Assembly (NCBI GenBank): GCA_963783175.1
Contig: CAWANG010000024.1
Coordinates: 1 to 64,000, forward strand
Direction of reading: 5' to 3'
Source of the DNA: Roseiarcus sp963783175
Lineage (GTDB): Bacteria > Pseudomonadota > Alphaproteobacteria > Rhizobiales > Beijerinckiaceae
DNA: 64,000 nt
Under the pieces are notes generated by a model, which worked only from the letters and a program-made list of their open reading frames with translations, made no database searches and was not told the DNA's origin. Numbering within the stretch: position 1 is the first letter of the stretch; every line of letters starts with the position of its first letter. The position numbers and the translations under genes are program-made. Below are positions 54,637 through 63,711 of the stretch, piece by piece.

Positions 54637-56280
54637 ATGTCCGTTTCGCCCTACGACCGCGATCTCGACCGCACCGCCGCCAATTTTCAGCCGCTGACGC
54701 CGCTGACCCTGCTCGAGCGCGCGGCGGCGGTGTTTCCCGACCGGCCGGCGATCGCCCATGGGCCCCTACGCCGCAGCTACCGCGAGTTCCACGCCCGATC
54801 GAAGAAGCTCGCCTCCGCGCTCGCCAGGCGGGGCTTCAGCCGCGGCGACACGGTTGCGGTCATGCTCGCCAACACGCCGGCGATGCTCGAGTGTCATTAC
54901 GGCGTCCCGATGTGCGGCGCCGTACTAAATGCACTCAACACCCGCCTCGACCCGGCTTCGATCGCCTTCATGCTCGACCACGGCGAGGCCAAGGCGATCG
55001 TTGTCGACCGTGAATTTTCGCCGATCATCGCCGCCGCGCTGAAGCGCGCCAAAGCCCGCCCGCTCGTCATCGACTACGACGATCCGGAATATGACGGTCC
55101 CGGCGAGCGGTTCGGCGGCCTCGACTACGAGGTGCTGCTCGCCGGGGGCGACGAAGCCTATGAGCGCTCGGCGCCAGGCGACGAATGGGACGCGATCGCG
55201 CTCAACTACACCTCGGGCACCACGGGCGATCCCAAGGGCGTCGTCTACCACCATCGCGGCGCCAATCTGCTCGCCGTCGGCAACATCGTGACCGCCGACA
55301 TGGGGCGCCATCCGGTCTACCTGTGGACGCTGCCGATGTTCCACTGCAATGGCTGGTGCTTTCCCTGGTCGATCAGCGTGAAGGCGGGAATGCACGTGTG
55401 CTTGCGGCAGGTGCGCGCCAAGCCGATCTTCGACCTCATCGCCGAGCACAAGGTCACCCACATGTGCGGCGCGCCGATCGTCATGTCGATCCTGCTCAAC
55501 GCGCGCGACGACGAGAAGCGGCCGCTGCCTCACGGCGTGCGCTTCTTCACCGCCGCCGCGCCGCCGCCCGCCGCCGTGCTCAAGGCGATGGGCGAGGCCG
55601 GCTTCGAGGTCACCCATCTATATGGCCTGACGGAGGTCTACGGTCCGGCGGTCGTCAACGACTGGAAGGACGAATGGAATGCGCTCGACGCCGACAGCCA
55701 GGCGCATCTGAAGGCGCGCCAGGGCGTTCGCTATCACGCGCTCGAGGCGCTCGACGTGATCGACCCGGAGACGATGCGGCCCGCGCCCGCCGATGGACAA
55801 ACCATTGGCGAAGTGATGTTCCGCGGCAATGTGGTGATGAAGGGCTACCTCAAGAACAGGGCCGCAACGGACAAGGCCTTCGCCGGCGGCTGGTTCCATT
55901 CCGGCGACCTCGGCGTCAAGCACAGGGACGGCTATGTGCAGCTGCGCGACCGGTCGAAAGACATCATCATTTCCGGCGGCGAGAACATTTCGTCGATCGA
56001 GGTCGAGGACGCTTTGTTCGAGCATCCGGGCGTGGAGCTCGCGGCGGTGGTGGCGCGGCCGGACGACAAATGGGGCGAAACGCCTTGCGCCTTCGTCGAG
56101 ATGAAGCCCGGCCACAGCGCGACGGCCGAGGAGCTCATCGAATGGTGTCGGGCGCGGCTCGCGCGCTACAAGTGCCCGCGCCACGTCGTCTTCGCCGAAA
56201 TCCCGAAGACATCGACCGGCAAGGTGCAAAAATTCGCGCTGCGCGAGCGGGCGAAGCTCGTCGACGCGAGCCAGACTTAG
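54637..56280 (+). CDS. Acyl-CoA synthetase (DmdB-like AMP-forming ligase)
   Basis: 547 residues from ATG 54637 (an ATG at 54601 is in frame too). LNYTSGTTGDPKGVVYHHRG P-loop, LPMFHCNGWCFPW, LYGLTEVYGP, SGDLGVKHRDGYVQLRDR and SGGENISSIEVE, ending KTSTGKVQKFALRERAK. The HCNGWCFPW and LTEVYGPAVV blocks are those of the medium-chain/methylmercaptopropionyl-CoA ligase group. Five bases before the CHAD gene. Substrate not certain. Confidence 0.85.
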   Translation: MSVSPYDRDLDRTAANFQPLTPLTLLERAAAVFPDRPAIAHGPLRRSYREFHARSKKLASALARRGFSRGDTVAVMLANTPAMLECHYGVPMCGAVLNALNTRLDPASIAFMLDHGEAKAIVVDREFSPIIAAALKRAKARPLVIDYDDPEYDGPGERFGGLDYEVLLAGGDEAYERSAPGDEWDAIALNYTSGTTGDPKGVVYHHRGANLLAVGNIVTADMGRHPVYLWTLPMFHCNGWCFPWSISVKAGMHVCLRQVRAKPIFDLIAEHKVTHMCGAPIVMSILLNARDDEKRPLPHGVRFFTAAAPPPAAVLKAMGEAGFEVTHLYGLTEVYGPAVVNDWKDEWNALDADSQAHLKARQGVRYHALEALDVIDPETMRPAPADGQTIGEVMFRGNVVMKGYLKNRAATDKAFAGGWFHSGDLGVKHRDGYVQLRDRSKDIIISGGENISSIEVEDALFEHPGVELAAVVARPDDKWGETPCAFVEMKPGHSATAEELIEWCRARLARYKCPRHVVFAEIPKTSTGKVQKFALRERAKLVDASQT

Positions 56281-56284
56281 AGCC

Positions 56285-57190
56285 ATGCGCGCCGACGCCT
56301 GGGCGCAATATTGCCGCACCGCGCTCGTCCGTTCGGTCGCCGCCGCGGCGGCGCAATTTCCGGCTCCCGGCGAGGAAGCGCCGGCGCGGGTCCACGACGT
56401 GCGCAAGACGCTCAAGGAAGCGCGCGCGCTCGCGCGGCTCTTTCTTCATTGCGTGGGCGAGCCAGCGCGGGTGACGATCGCGGCTCTGGCTGCGACGCGT
56501 CGCCAGATCGGGCGCGCCCGCGATCTCGACGTGATGGCGCTTCGCCTCCAGCGTCTCGCGCCGCCGCCCGAGGTCGCCGAGCCGTTGATCGCGGCGATCG
56601 CGCGCGAGCGGGACGCGGCGCTGCGCGCCCGCCGCGGCCTTTCGGCGAGAGCGCCGCGCGCCAGGCTCAACGCGATCGCCAAGCGCCTCGCGCGATGGGA
56701 TTTGAGCGCGGTCGGCAGAGACGAGATCGTCGCCGCCGTCGCGCGCACCTATCGCCAGGCGCAGGCGCGGGGGCGCCTCGGTTTCGATAGCGACGACCCC
56801 GCGGCGCTGCACGCATTTCGCGCCCGCGTCGTCGATCTGCGCTATCAGCTCGCGCTTCTCGCCTGCGCGTGGCCGGAAGCGCTGAGGGCCCAAGCCCAAG
56901 GATTGGACGAGCTTCGCGAGGCGCTTGGCGACTTCAACGATCTCCAAGTGCTGGGGAAATTCGCGGCGGAGCACGGCGAGCTCAGGCCGGAGGCGCTAGA
57001 CGACCTCGCCGCCCGCATGGCCGCGAAGCAGAAAAAGCTCAAGCGGCGCGCCAAAGCCGAGTTCGACCGGCTGTTCGCCGAAACGCCAAACGCCTTCGCT
57101 ACCCGGCTCGCCGCCTATCTCGCCCGGCCGGTCGCCAAGCCGATGACTGAAGAGGACAAGCCGGCCGCGGAAAAGGCCGCTTCCGCCTAG
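56285..57190 (+). CDS. CHAD-domain protein
   Basis: 301 residues: VHDVRKTLKEARALARLF (conserved His and basic helix), RARDLDVMALRLQRL, ALHAFRARVVDLRYQL and LREALGDFNDLQVL. Basic, all-helical, as in CHAD proteins that bind inorganic polyphosphate. The catalytic CYTH partner (ygiF/triphosphatase) is not fused. Follows the acyl-CoA ligase by 5 bases. Function probably polyphosphate-granule association. Confidence 0.82.
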   Translation: MRADAWAQYCRTALVRSVAAAAAQFPAPGEEAPARVHDVRKTLKEARALARLFLHCVGEPARVTIAALAATRRQIGRARDLDVMALRLQRLAPPPEVAEPLIAAIARERDAALRARRGLSARAPRARLNAIAKRLARWDLSAVGRDEIVAAVARTYRQAQARGRLGFDSDDPAALHAFRARVVDLRYQLALLACAWPEALRAQAQGLDELREALGDFNDLQVLGKFAAEHGELRPEALDDLAARMAAKQKKLKRRAKAEFDRLFAETPNAFATRLAAYLARPVAKPMTEEDKPAAEKAASA

Positions 57191-57389
57191 CGCAGAAAGT
57201 CGGCATTCCGCTTCGGCATGACCGAAGGGCGGGTCAAATATGCGTGAGTTGACAGGGGCGAATATCTCAATCACGTTCCCAGGCGTCGTGCTCGAAAAGC
57301 CGGCCGGGGGTTACTCAACGACACGGGGAGGACGCGCGAGGAATGCTCCTCATGCGCAGCTTTCCGCGCACTTGAAGGGGGACATTCAG

Positions 57390-58087
57390 ATGAAAAGAAC
57401 GCTTTTGGTCATGGCGGCACTCGCGGGATTGGCAGCAGGTCAGGCGCACGCCAATACGGTCGGCATCCAGCTCAGCGGCGCAGGCATCAGCGGGACTGTC
57501 GTAGTGTCCTACGGCGCGGCGACGGATTCCAAATATCCTGGTCAGGGTTTTGAAATCACATCCGTTAGTGGGACGTTTTCGGACCCCGGTCTTGGCATTG
57601 TCGATGCGCCGATAACCTCGTTGGTGCCAATCTCGCCTACCTCACCGCTCGACCCAATGAATCTCCTGGCGCCGCACGACTTTAGCCACTTCGCGGTCGC
57701 CGCCGGCCTCCCGTCCGATAACGATGGCTTCCTGACCTACGACAATCTCTTCTGGCCCAACGGGCGCCGCCGACTGCGTCCGACTTCGACGGGGCCGGCG
57801 GATTCCTGGATATCTACGGGCTCATGTTCACCCTCGGCGGCAACACGGTAGCCCCCGGCACGGTCGTCGATCTGTTCGACAATGGCGTGAGCCCCACAAC
57901 TGGCGTGAACTACGGCGGCTTCGGTGTCGCAATCGCCACATCCACCGAGACGTTGGCCTATGTTGCGGGCGGCGTGACGGCGACGGTCCCGGAGCCTTCA
58001 ACTTGGGCGATGATGATCCTCGGCTTCGCCGGGCTCGGCTTCGCCGGCTATCGCCAGTCCCGCAAGGCGGCCACCGTCGCCGCCTGA
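57390..58087 (+). CDS. PEPxxWA-CTERM sorting-signal protein (frameshift)
   Basis: Reconstructed about 232 residues. Signal peptide MKRTLLVMAALAGLAAGQAHA; Gly/Thr/Ser-rich beta body; C-terminal VPEPSTWAMMILGFAGLGFA + GYRQSRK, the PEP-CTERM anchor processed by exosortase. The frame is lost at GGG 57762-57764; one extra G gives NGAPPTASDFDGAGGFLD, joining both halves. ATG 57390 has GGGGG upstream. No exosortase gene in the window. A terminator follows. Likely surface-exposed; function unknown. Confidence 0.8.
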
Positions 58088-58106
58088 GCACAGTGAACCG
58101 GCAAAA

Positions 58107-58137
58107 GAAAAGCCGTCCCTCTCCGGGCGGCTTTTTT
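58107..58137. terminator. Bidirectional intrinsic terminator
   Basis: AAAAGCCGTCCC / GGGCGGCTTTTTT stem with a CTCTCC-type loop, between the convergent PEP-CTERM and dmeF genes. The A-run on one side and T-run on the other let it serve both strands. Confidence 0.75.
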
Positions 58138-58152
58138 GTCGGCGCTCGCCGC

Positions 58153-59400
58153 TCACGCCGCGCGCCTGACCTCGATCGTTAGATGCGAGAGCGAGCCAAA
58201 GCGCGCGAGCTTGGCGCGATAGTCCGCCTCGCAGCGCTCGCTCGGCGTGACCACCGACACGACCGCGCCGAGATGGCCGGGACCGAGGCGCCAGAGATGC
58301 AGATCGGCGACCCGGTCGCCGTCGGTTTCGATCGCCCGGCGCAGTTTGTCGGCCATGTCGCGGTCCGGGTTCATGTCCAACAGGACGGCGCTCGTGTCGC
58401 GGATCAGCGCGACCGACCAACTCGCAATGACGAAGGCGCCGACGAGCCCTGCGAGCGGGTCCATCCACAGCCAGCCGAACAGCCAGGCGAGGGTCAACCC
58501 GACGATGACCATGACCGACACCGTGGCGTCGGCCATGACATGAACGATGGCCGCGCGCATGTTGTTGTCGCGCCCCGCCGCGCCGTGCGCGTGCTCATGC
58601 TCCGCGAAAAGGACCGCGTAGGTCTCGCCATTGATTTTGAGGTCGGCGGTGAATTCGTGCGGCTCGGGAATCTCGTCGATCGATTCCAGGAAACCGCCAT
58701 GGTCGGCGAACGCGAACGCCTGCCGGGCGCCGTCCGGCCGCACAGTTTCGACCGAGGCCGCGGACGCGACCAGGGCAAGACCGGATTCGGCCATGAGCCG
58801 GAATCGCGGCGGAACGCCGTCCTCGAACACATCTAGGACGACCGCGCCGCCCTTGGTTTCGATCCGCCTGGATTCGTCGTGATCGTGCGCGGGATGAGCC
58901 GGCCCATGGCTGCGGCCGTGGCGATGGCCAAAATGCGCGCCGCCGCTCAACAGCCACGCGCTGGCGACATTGACGGCGAGGCCGAGGATGGCGATCGGGA
59001 TCGCCTCGGCGAAGTGGATTGGCACGGGCGCGAACAGCCGGGTCACCGCCTCGTAGCCGATCAGGAGCGCGATCGTCGCCAGAATGATGGCGCTGGTGAA
59101 GCCGGCGAGATCGCCGAGCTTGCCGGTGCCGAAGGTGAAGCGAGGGTCGTTGGCGTAGCGGCGCGCGAAGGAATAGGCGAGCGCCGCCAGGAGGAGCGCC
59201 CCCGCATGCGTGCTCATGTGGAGGCCGTCGGCGATCAGCGCGATCGAGCCGAACAGCCACCCGCCCACGATCTCGAGCGCCATCATCGCGCCGCAGAGCC
59301 AGATCACGGCCCAGGTCCTGCGCTCGCTCTTCTCGTGCCCTTCGCCAAGGAAGACGTGGCTATGGAACGCGGTAAGGGGGGCGCTTTCGGGTTCGCCCAT
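58153..59400 (-). CDS. dmeF: Cation diffusion facilitator, Co/Ni efflux (DmeF)
   Basis: 415 residues. Six hydrophobic helices with the CDF metal site IADGLHMSTHAG (Asp/His) and a second VHVMADATVSV. His-rich cytoplasmic loop HFGHRHGRSHGPAHPAHDHD, then a C-terminal domain. N-terminal SHVFLGEGHEKSERRTW is DmeF-like. ATG 59400 follows GAGGA; GTG 59412 overlapping dmeR (GTGA) is an alternative. Together with dmeR it forms a metal-inducible efflux operon for cobalt and nickel. Confidence 0.87.
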   Translation of the reverse strand: MGEPESAPLTAFHSHVFLGEGHEKSERRTWAVIWLCGAMMALEIVGGWLFGSIALIADGLHMSTHAGALLLAALAYSFARRYANDPRFTFGTGKLGDLAGFTSAIILATIALLIGYEAVTRLFAPVPIHFAEAIPIAILGLAVNVASAWLLSGGAHFGHRHGRSHGPAHPAHDHDESRRIETKGGAVVLDVFEDGVPPRFRLMAESGLALVASAASVETVRPDGARQAFAFADHGGFLESIDEIPEPHEFTADLKINGETYAVLFAEHEHAHGAAGRDNNMRAAIVHVMADATVSVMVIVGLTLAWLFGWLWMDPLAGLVGAFVIASWSVALIRDTSAVLLDMNPDRDMADKLRRAIETDGDRVADLHLWRLGPGHLGAVVSVVTPSERCEADYRAKLARFGSLSHLTIEVRRAA

Positions 59401-59408
59401 GGCGGTCC

Positions 59409-59687
59409 TCACTTGAGATAGGATCGGACGACGTCGACAAGCTGGTCGGCCGCATCGGCGTTCAGCGCGCCCGGATGGCGGCCGGCGTCGACCAGATGCG
59501 TGCGCACGTGCTCCTCGACCACTTCGGCCATGAGCGAGCTCATCGCGCCGCGGGCGGCGGAAATGAGGTGCATGACCTTGTCGCAGCCGGCCTCGCCGTC
59601 GAGCGCGCGCTCGATCGCCTCGACCTGGCCGCGGATGCGGCGCACCCGCGCCGTCAGCTTCATTTTGTCACGGATGGTATGAGTCAT
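59409..59687 (-). CDS. dmeR: RcnR/CsoR-family metal regulator DmeR
   Basis: 92 residues starting MTHTIRDKMKLTARVRRIRG; IRGQVEAIERALDGEAGCDKVMHLISAARGAM contains the conserved Cys (quoted in two parts: RIRGQVEAIERALDGEAG, CDKVMHL) of the RcnR/CsoR helical bundle, with a His near the N-terminus (MTHT). The C-terminal helix ends SYLK. Binds Ni/Co and releases its operator. Overlaps the longer dmeF start; the candidate operator is directly upstream. Confidence 0.87.
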   Translation of the reverse strand: MTHTIRDKMKLTARVRRIRGQVEAIERALDGEAGCDKVMHLISAARGAMSSLMAEVVEEHVRTHLVDAGRHPGALNADAADQLVDVVRSYLK

Positions 59688-59695
59688 ACCGGCAA

Positions 59696-59719
59696 TATAG
59701 CATACCCCCATACCCTATA
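59696..59719. promoter_or_regulatory. Candidate DmeR operator (G-tract with TATAG/CTATA arms)
   Basis: On the minus strand TATAG, then a G/T tract containing GGTATGGGGG, then CTATA, 9 bases upstream of dmeR. RcnR/DmeR-type repressors bind a G-tract flanked by short inverted A/T repeats, which this fits. Confidence 0.5.
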
Positions 59720-59878
59720 CGAGCCGCGCAACTGGATTCTTCGCCCAGCGCGCCGCGCGATGGGTCGCGACCCTCGGCCCTTGCATCGCTCGTGAGAGCG
59801 TTGAAATATCGGTTGGCGGTTGAACCGCCGCACAGGGCCTGGTCGCCCACGCTCGACCAATTTGGGAGGAATGAGACA

Positions 59879-60424
59879 ATGCGGACGACAGCTTTTCGGG
59901 CGGCGATTCTGATCGGCGCGCTGGCCGGCGCCGGGACGGCGAATGCGATGAGCGTCACCAGCCCGGACATCAAGCCCGGCGGCAAGATCGCCGATGAGCA
60001 GGTCTTCAACAGTTTTGGCTGCACAGGCCAGAACGTGTCGCCTGCGCTGTCCTGGTCGGGGGCGCCCAAGGGTACGAAGAGCTTCGCCGTCAGCATGTTC
60101 GATCCTGACGCGCCGACCGGCAGCGGCTTCTGGCACTGGTGGGTCGTCAACATTCCCGCCGACGTGACATCCCTGCCAAAGGGCGCGGGCGGGGGAACGG
60201 GATTGCCGGCAGGCGCGATGCTGGGGCGTACCGACTACAGCACCAACGCCTATGGCGGCCCTTGCCCGCCAAAAGGCAACCCGCATCACTATCACATTAC
60301 CGTCTATGCGGTTGATGTCGATAAGCTCGACGTCGACCAGAACTCCTCTGGCGCCGTCATGGGCTTCAACCTGCACTTTCATACCCTGGCTAAGGGGGAG
60401 CTCGTCGGGCTCTACGGCCGGTAA
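59879..60424 (+). CDS. YbhB/YbcL-type PEBP (Raf-kinase-inhibitor-like) protein
   Basis: 181 residues with signal peptide MRTTAFRAAILIGALAGAGTANA (given in part: RTTAFRAAILIGALAGAG). Mature part has CTGQNVSPALSWSGAP, FDPDAPTGSGFWHWWVVNIP, and GPCPPKGNPHHYHITVYAVD, the phosphatidylethanolamine-binding-protein ligand pocket (DPDAP, GxHxxH-like). Periplasmic. Upstream GGGAGG about 10 bases. Function in bacteria not clear. Confidence 0.87.
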   Translation: MRTTAFRAAILIGALAGAGTANAMSVTSPDIKPGGKIADEQVFNSFGCTGQNVSPALSWSGAPKGTKSFAVSMFDPDAPTGSGFWHWWVVNIPADVTSLPKGAGGGTGLPAGAMLGRTDYSTNAYGGPCPPKGNPHHYHITVYAVDVDKLDVDQNSSGAVMGFNLHFHTLAKGELVGLYGR

Positions 60425-60772
60425 GGCGGCGATCGTCATGTTTGAGGGAGCGGCGCTCTGCGCCGCTCCCAGCGGCAAAGAGGCCGGCGGCGGGCACGAG
60501 CCGCACGACAACCATTTGCGATAGTCAGAAACCTGCGATATGATGATCACTTCCTGAGCCTGAGGGCCGCGGAAAGGAGTGCTGGTTTATAACATTGGTA
60601 TTAGGTTAAAAAGAGCGGCGTTTGGAGAAACCCGCCTGTCCCCTTGGATTCCGGCATAACCCATTGAGAAGTCTCGATTGGCAGAAGGAGAATTCTTGGA
60701 TTTCGCTTCCCTCTCCTTTGATGGGGGGGGTGTAAGCTCTCCACTATAGGTAGGACACGTTTTTTGCGGACG

Positions 60773-60909
60773 ATTGTGGCAAGTAAGTTAAATATTCGCC
60801 GCGCCGTGTATCAGCCACACCGACCGGCGTTGGCCAGTCGTAAGACAGAATTATACGAACAATCAAGTACACAGTAAGAACGTGCAAGGATTTAGCTACT
60901 TGCCACAAT
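60773..60909. repeat. Small element bounded by 13-bp inverted repeats
   Basis: attgtggcaagta at 60773-60785 and its exact reverse complement at 60897-60909 bracket 111 AT-rich bases in a 670-base gap between the PEBP and caspase genes. The similarity continues a few bases inward (agttaaat against gctaaat). It resembles a MITE or a structured RNA. The rest of 60425-61098 shows no gene I can support. Confidence 0.45.
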
Positions 60910-61098
60910 TCTGTATAAACCGCCACATTTGAATATAGAATGTGGCCGGCGCGTCATGGGAGGCCTGACGGTAGTCGGCTGGCGTTCATGGTCCCTGGGC
61001 GCGTCGGTGCGGCCCGCGCCGCAGCTCGCCGGCTGGCCAGGATGGCTAGGAGCAGTACGCCAGAACACACCACGTTCCTCCCGCCGCGTCAGACGCCC

Positions 61099-63711
61099 TT
61101 AACGGTTGACGACAAACACATCGCTTAAAAAGTTCAAGTGCGGGCCCAGGTGCTGTTTGCCCTTCGTCAGGATCTCGAGGTCCTTGTCCATGGCGCTGGC
61201 CAATTCGGGCATCGAGATCACGCCGTGACCTTCCGGGTCCGCGCCGCCATTCAGCGCGTCGAGAAACGCCTGTGTGAATGCGCCATGATTCCAAGTTGAG
61301 CTCTCCTGTGAGAGCTCGTCCTTTCTTGACGACGTCAGCACCGTAACGTTGTCCATATTCACGGCGTTTCGCAGCGCGCTGGCGTCGAGGTTGCCGCCGA
61401 GCCCCACCGCGCCTGAATGGCAGGCGTCAAGCAACAAAAGGACCTTTCCGCGCTCGGCGAGCTCCTTCACCTTGTGGGCAAATTCCTCGGCCGACACCGC
61501 GCTCGTCTCCATTGCGCTCGGCGTCCTGGCGTCGAATCCATAAGGGACTAGATAAAACTGGCCGTCGATCATCTCGCCGTGGCTCGAAAACAGAATGACG
61601 GCGACGTCCTGATCGGAACCGCTCGTTCGCATATTATGCGCCATTGCGTCCATCGCCTCAAGAATTGCCTCGCGATTCGCCTTCTCATCGGCCAGATACT
61701 GGACGCTGACGTCGGCATAAAGGGTTGCTTTGCCCGGCGCGCTCTTCTGACTTTCCAGAAGCGCGCTCGCGACGTCGTGCGCGTCGTCGACCGCATAGTC
61801 GAGTTTGAGGCTGCCCGCTTTGTCGCCGAAATGATCAATGCCGATTGCAAGCACATGCAACACAGCGCCAGGAGGCTTCGCACTGCCCGTGGCTGTTTGG
61901 ACAGAAAGACGGGCCGCGGCGACATCGGCAATCCCGAGCGCGCGCGCTGTTTCGAGCTCGGCCAGAACCAGCGGCAACGCGTCAGGCCGGTGCAGCCTGG
62001 GAATGGCCGAAACGGAGATTGCCGTAGCGGCGCTGTTTGGACCGTGATCGACCACCCATTTGAGGACGTCCTGCGCGCCCGGCGTCGCCTCGTAGAACCC
62101 CTCCGGGGTCCATAGCACCCAGTCGGTCTTGTTAGCGAGCACCTGCAATGCGAGTAACTCGCGCCCGTCGTCTCCGCGATGCCAGCGGATTGTGCCGTCG
62201 CCATAGGCCGCGACCAGAACGCGCCCATCCTTGCTGGCGTTGACCGCCCAGACCTCGTTTCGCGTCTCTCGACGCCATTTGACGGTTCCCGCATTGTCGT
62301 AGGCGGCAAGGGCAAAGCTCGAACCAAGAAAAAATCGCTTGCCGTCCTGGGCGATCGCGACGCTTCGAGACGTGTCATATTGTTCGAAAGGAATTGCGCG
62401 ACCGTCAAGCGACGGGCTCATGCCGTTTTCCCAACCGTCGATCAGCAACCCCTGGCGGTTCGGCGCCAATGTCAAGCCGTCGTTGAGCGCACCGCCCCTC
62501 AGCCGAAGCGACCGCAGGTCGAAACGAAGCCGCGTGCTGGCGGCATCGCCAAAGCCGAAGTCGACAACTTTCCCGTCGGCCGAGATCCGCACGGCGTCGG
62601 TTTGCGCTCGAAAGTCGGCGATAGGTGACGAAACTGTCCAGATGGCTTTTCCTTCCGGACTCATCAAGCCGAGACATGCCCCAGACGAAGCCACAAGGAT
62701 CCGCCCGTCCGGAAGGGTGCCGAGTCCCGCGGCGGCGAATAGGTCGCAAAACGGCAGCCGCTGTTCTTTTCCCGTCCCCGCGTGGTCCCACGCCAGCAGT
62801 ACGTTTTGCCTCGCGTCGGCGGTGCGGGCCGCGAACAAAGTGCGTCCGTCCTGCGACCAGGCGACCTCTGCGAGCCCGTCAGGTCGGGGGACCAGACTAG
62901 TGGGGCTTGGCCCTGGGACGTGAACGAGGGACTTTCCGTCGAACAGGTCGACGGCCGGAACAATGTCGTAACCTACCACCAGCCGTTGGCCATCGGGACT
63001 GAAGGCGATACGGCTAGGAAATATTCCGCTCGGCGCCTTAACCGGTCCGACGATGAGGCGAAAATTCGAGTCGTAAAGTCGAATAGTTCCGTTCGAGGCG
63101 AAGGTGGTTGTCGCGAGGCGCCCGTCGGACGCGAATGCGGCGCCGTAGCTCTCGCCGTCGTAGACGTCTCGAAACGCTTCGCCCCATTGCTTGTCGCGAT
63201 CAAAAACGCGTATGCCGTTCTTTCCTCCCAGCGTCGCCGCAAGATAGCGGCCGTCGAGCGAGAACTTGAGAAAATGGACGACGTCGGGCAAGTCGCTATG
63301 AATTCGCTGGATCATGGCGCCCGACGCACGGTCGAAGAGATAGATCACCGTTTCGCCGTCTATCCGCTCGGTCCAGCCGCCGGCGGCGATAGTCGACCCG
63401 TCAGGGCTGATCGCAACCGCATAGATGTTTCCCACCGGGTCGGGCCCGACCGGGATCCAGATCGTGCGCAGGAGCTTGCCATCCGCCGCCGACCATATCC
63501 GGACCGTGCGATCGCTTCCTCCGGTGATCGCGAATCTTCCGTCCGCGTCGAGCGCGAGCGACCGAATAGCGGCGCTATGAGTGCCCGGATCGACCGCGAG
63601 AGACGGGCGGTCAAAGAGATCCTGCCCAACCGCCGGGGCGCTGGACAGCGCGGCGACTAAAACTGGCGCGGCGACTATTGCAGCGGCGTAACCTCTCCAA
63701 AATCGGGCCAT
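61099..63711 (-). CDS. WD40-repeat caspase-family (C14) protein
   Basis: 870 residues. Signal-peptide-like start (MARFWRGYAAAIVAAPVLVAALS, quoted in part), then WD40-like blades from about 40 to 520 (LALDADGRFAITGGSDRTV; IAFSPDGQRLVVGYD), then a caspase p20-like domain with His711 in LFSSHGEM and Cys764 in LLLLDACHSG, ending in LSDVFVVNR. ATG 63711 overlaps the upstream gene by 37 bases. Peptidase C14 fused C-terminally to WD40 repeats occurs in bacterial orthocaspase-type proteins; export would place it in the periplasm. Partner and target unknown. Confidence 0.85.
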   Translation of the reverse strand: MARFWRGYAAAIVAAPVLVAALSSAPAVGQDLFDRPSLAVDPGTHSAAIRSLALDADGRFAITGGSDRTVRIWSAADGKLLRTIWIPVGPDPVGNIYAVAISPDGSTIAAGGWTERIDGETVIYLFDRASGAMIQRIHSDLPDVVHFLKFSLDGRYLAATLGGKNGIRVFDRDKQWGEAFRDVYDGESYGAAFASDGRLATTTFASNGTIRLYDSNFRLIVGPVKAPSGIFPSRIAFSPDGQRLVVGYDIVPAVDLFDGKSLVHVPGPSPTSLVPRPDGLAEVAWSQDGRTLFAARTADARQNVLLAWDHAGTGKEQRLPFCDLFAAAGLGTLPDGRILVASSGACLGLMSPEGKAIWTVSSPIADFRAQTDAVRISADGKVVDFGFGDAASTRLRFDLRSLRLRGGALNDGLTLAPNRQGLLIDGWENGMSPSLDGRAIPFEQYDTSRSVAIAQDGKRFFLGSSFALAAYDNAGTVKWRRETRNEVWAVNASKDGRVLVAAYGDGTIRWHRGDDGRELLALQVLANKTDWVLWTPEGFYEATPGAQDVLKWVVDHGPNSAATAISVSAIPRLHRPDALPLVLAELETARALGIADVAAARLSVQTATGSAKPPGAVLHVLAIGIDHFGDKAGSLKLDYAVDDAHDVASALLESQKSAPGKATLYADVSVQYLADEKANREAILEAMDAMAHNMRTSGSDQDVAVILFSSHGEMIDGQFYLVPYGFDARTPSAMETSAVSAEEFAHKVKELAERGKVLLLLDACHSGAVGLGGNLDASALRNAVNMDNVTVLTSSRKDELSQESSTWNHGAFTQAFLDALNGGADPEGHGVISMPELASAMDKDLEILTKGKQHLGPHLNFLSDVFVVNR

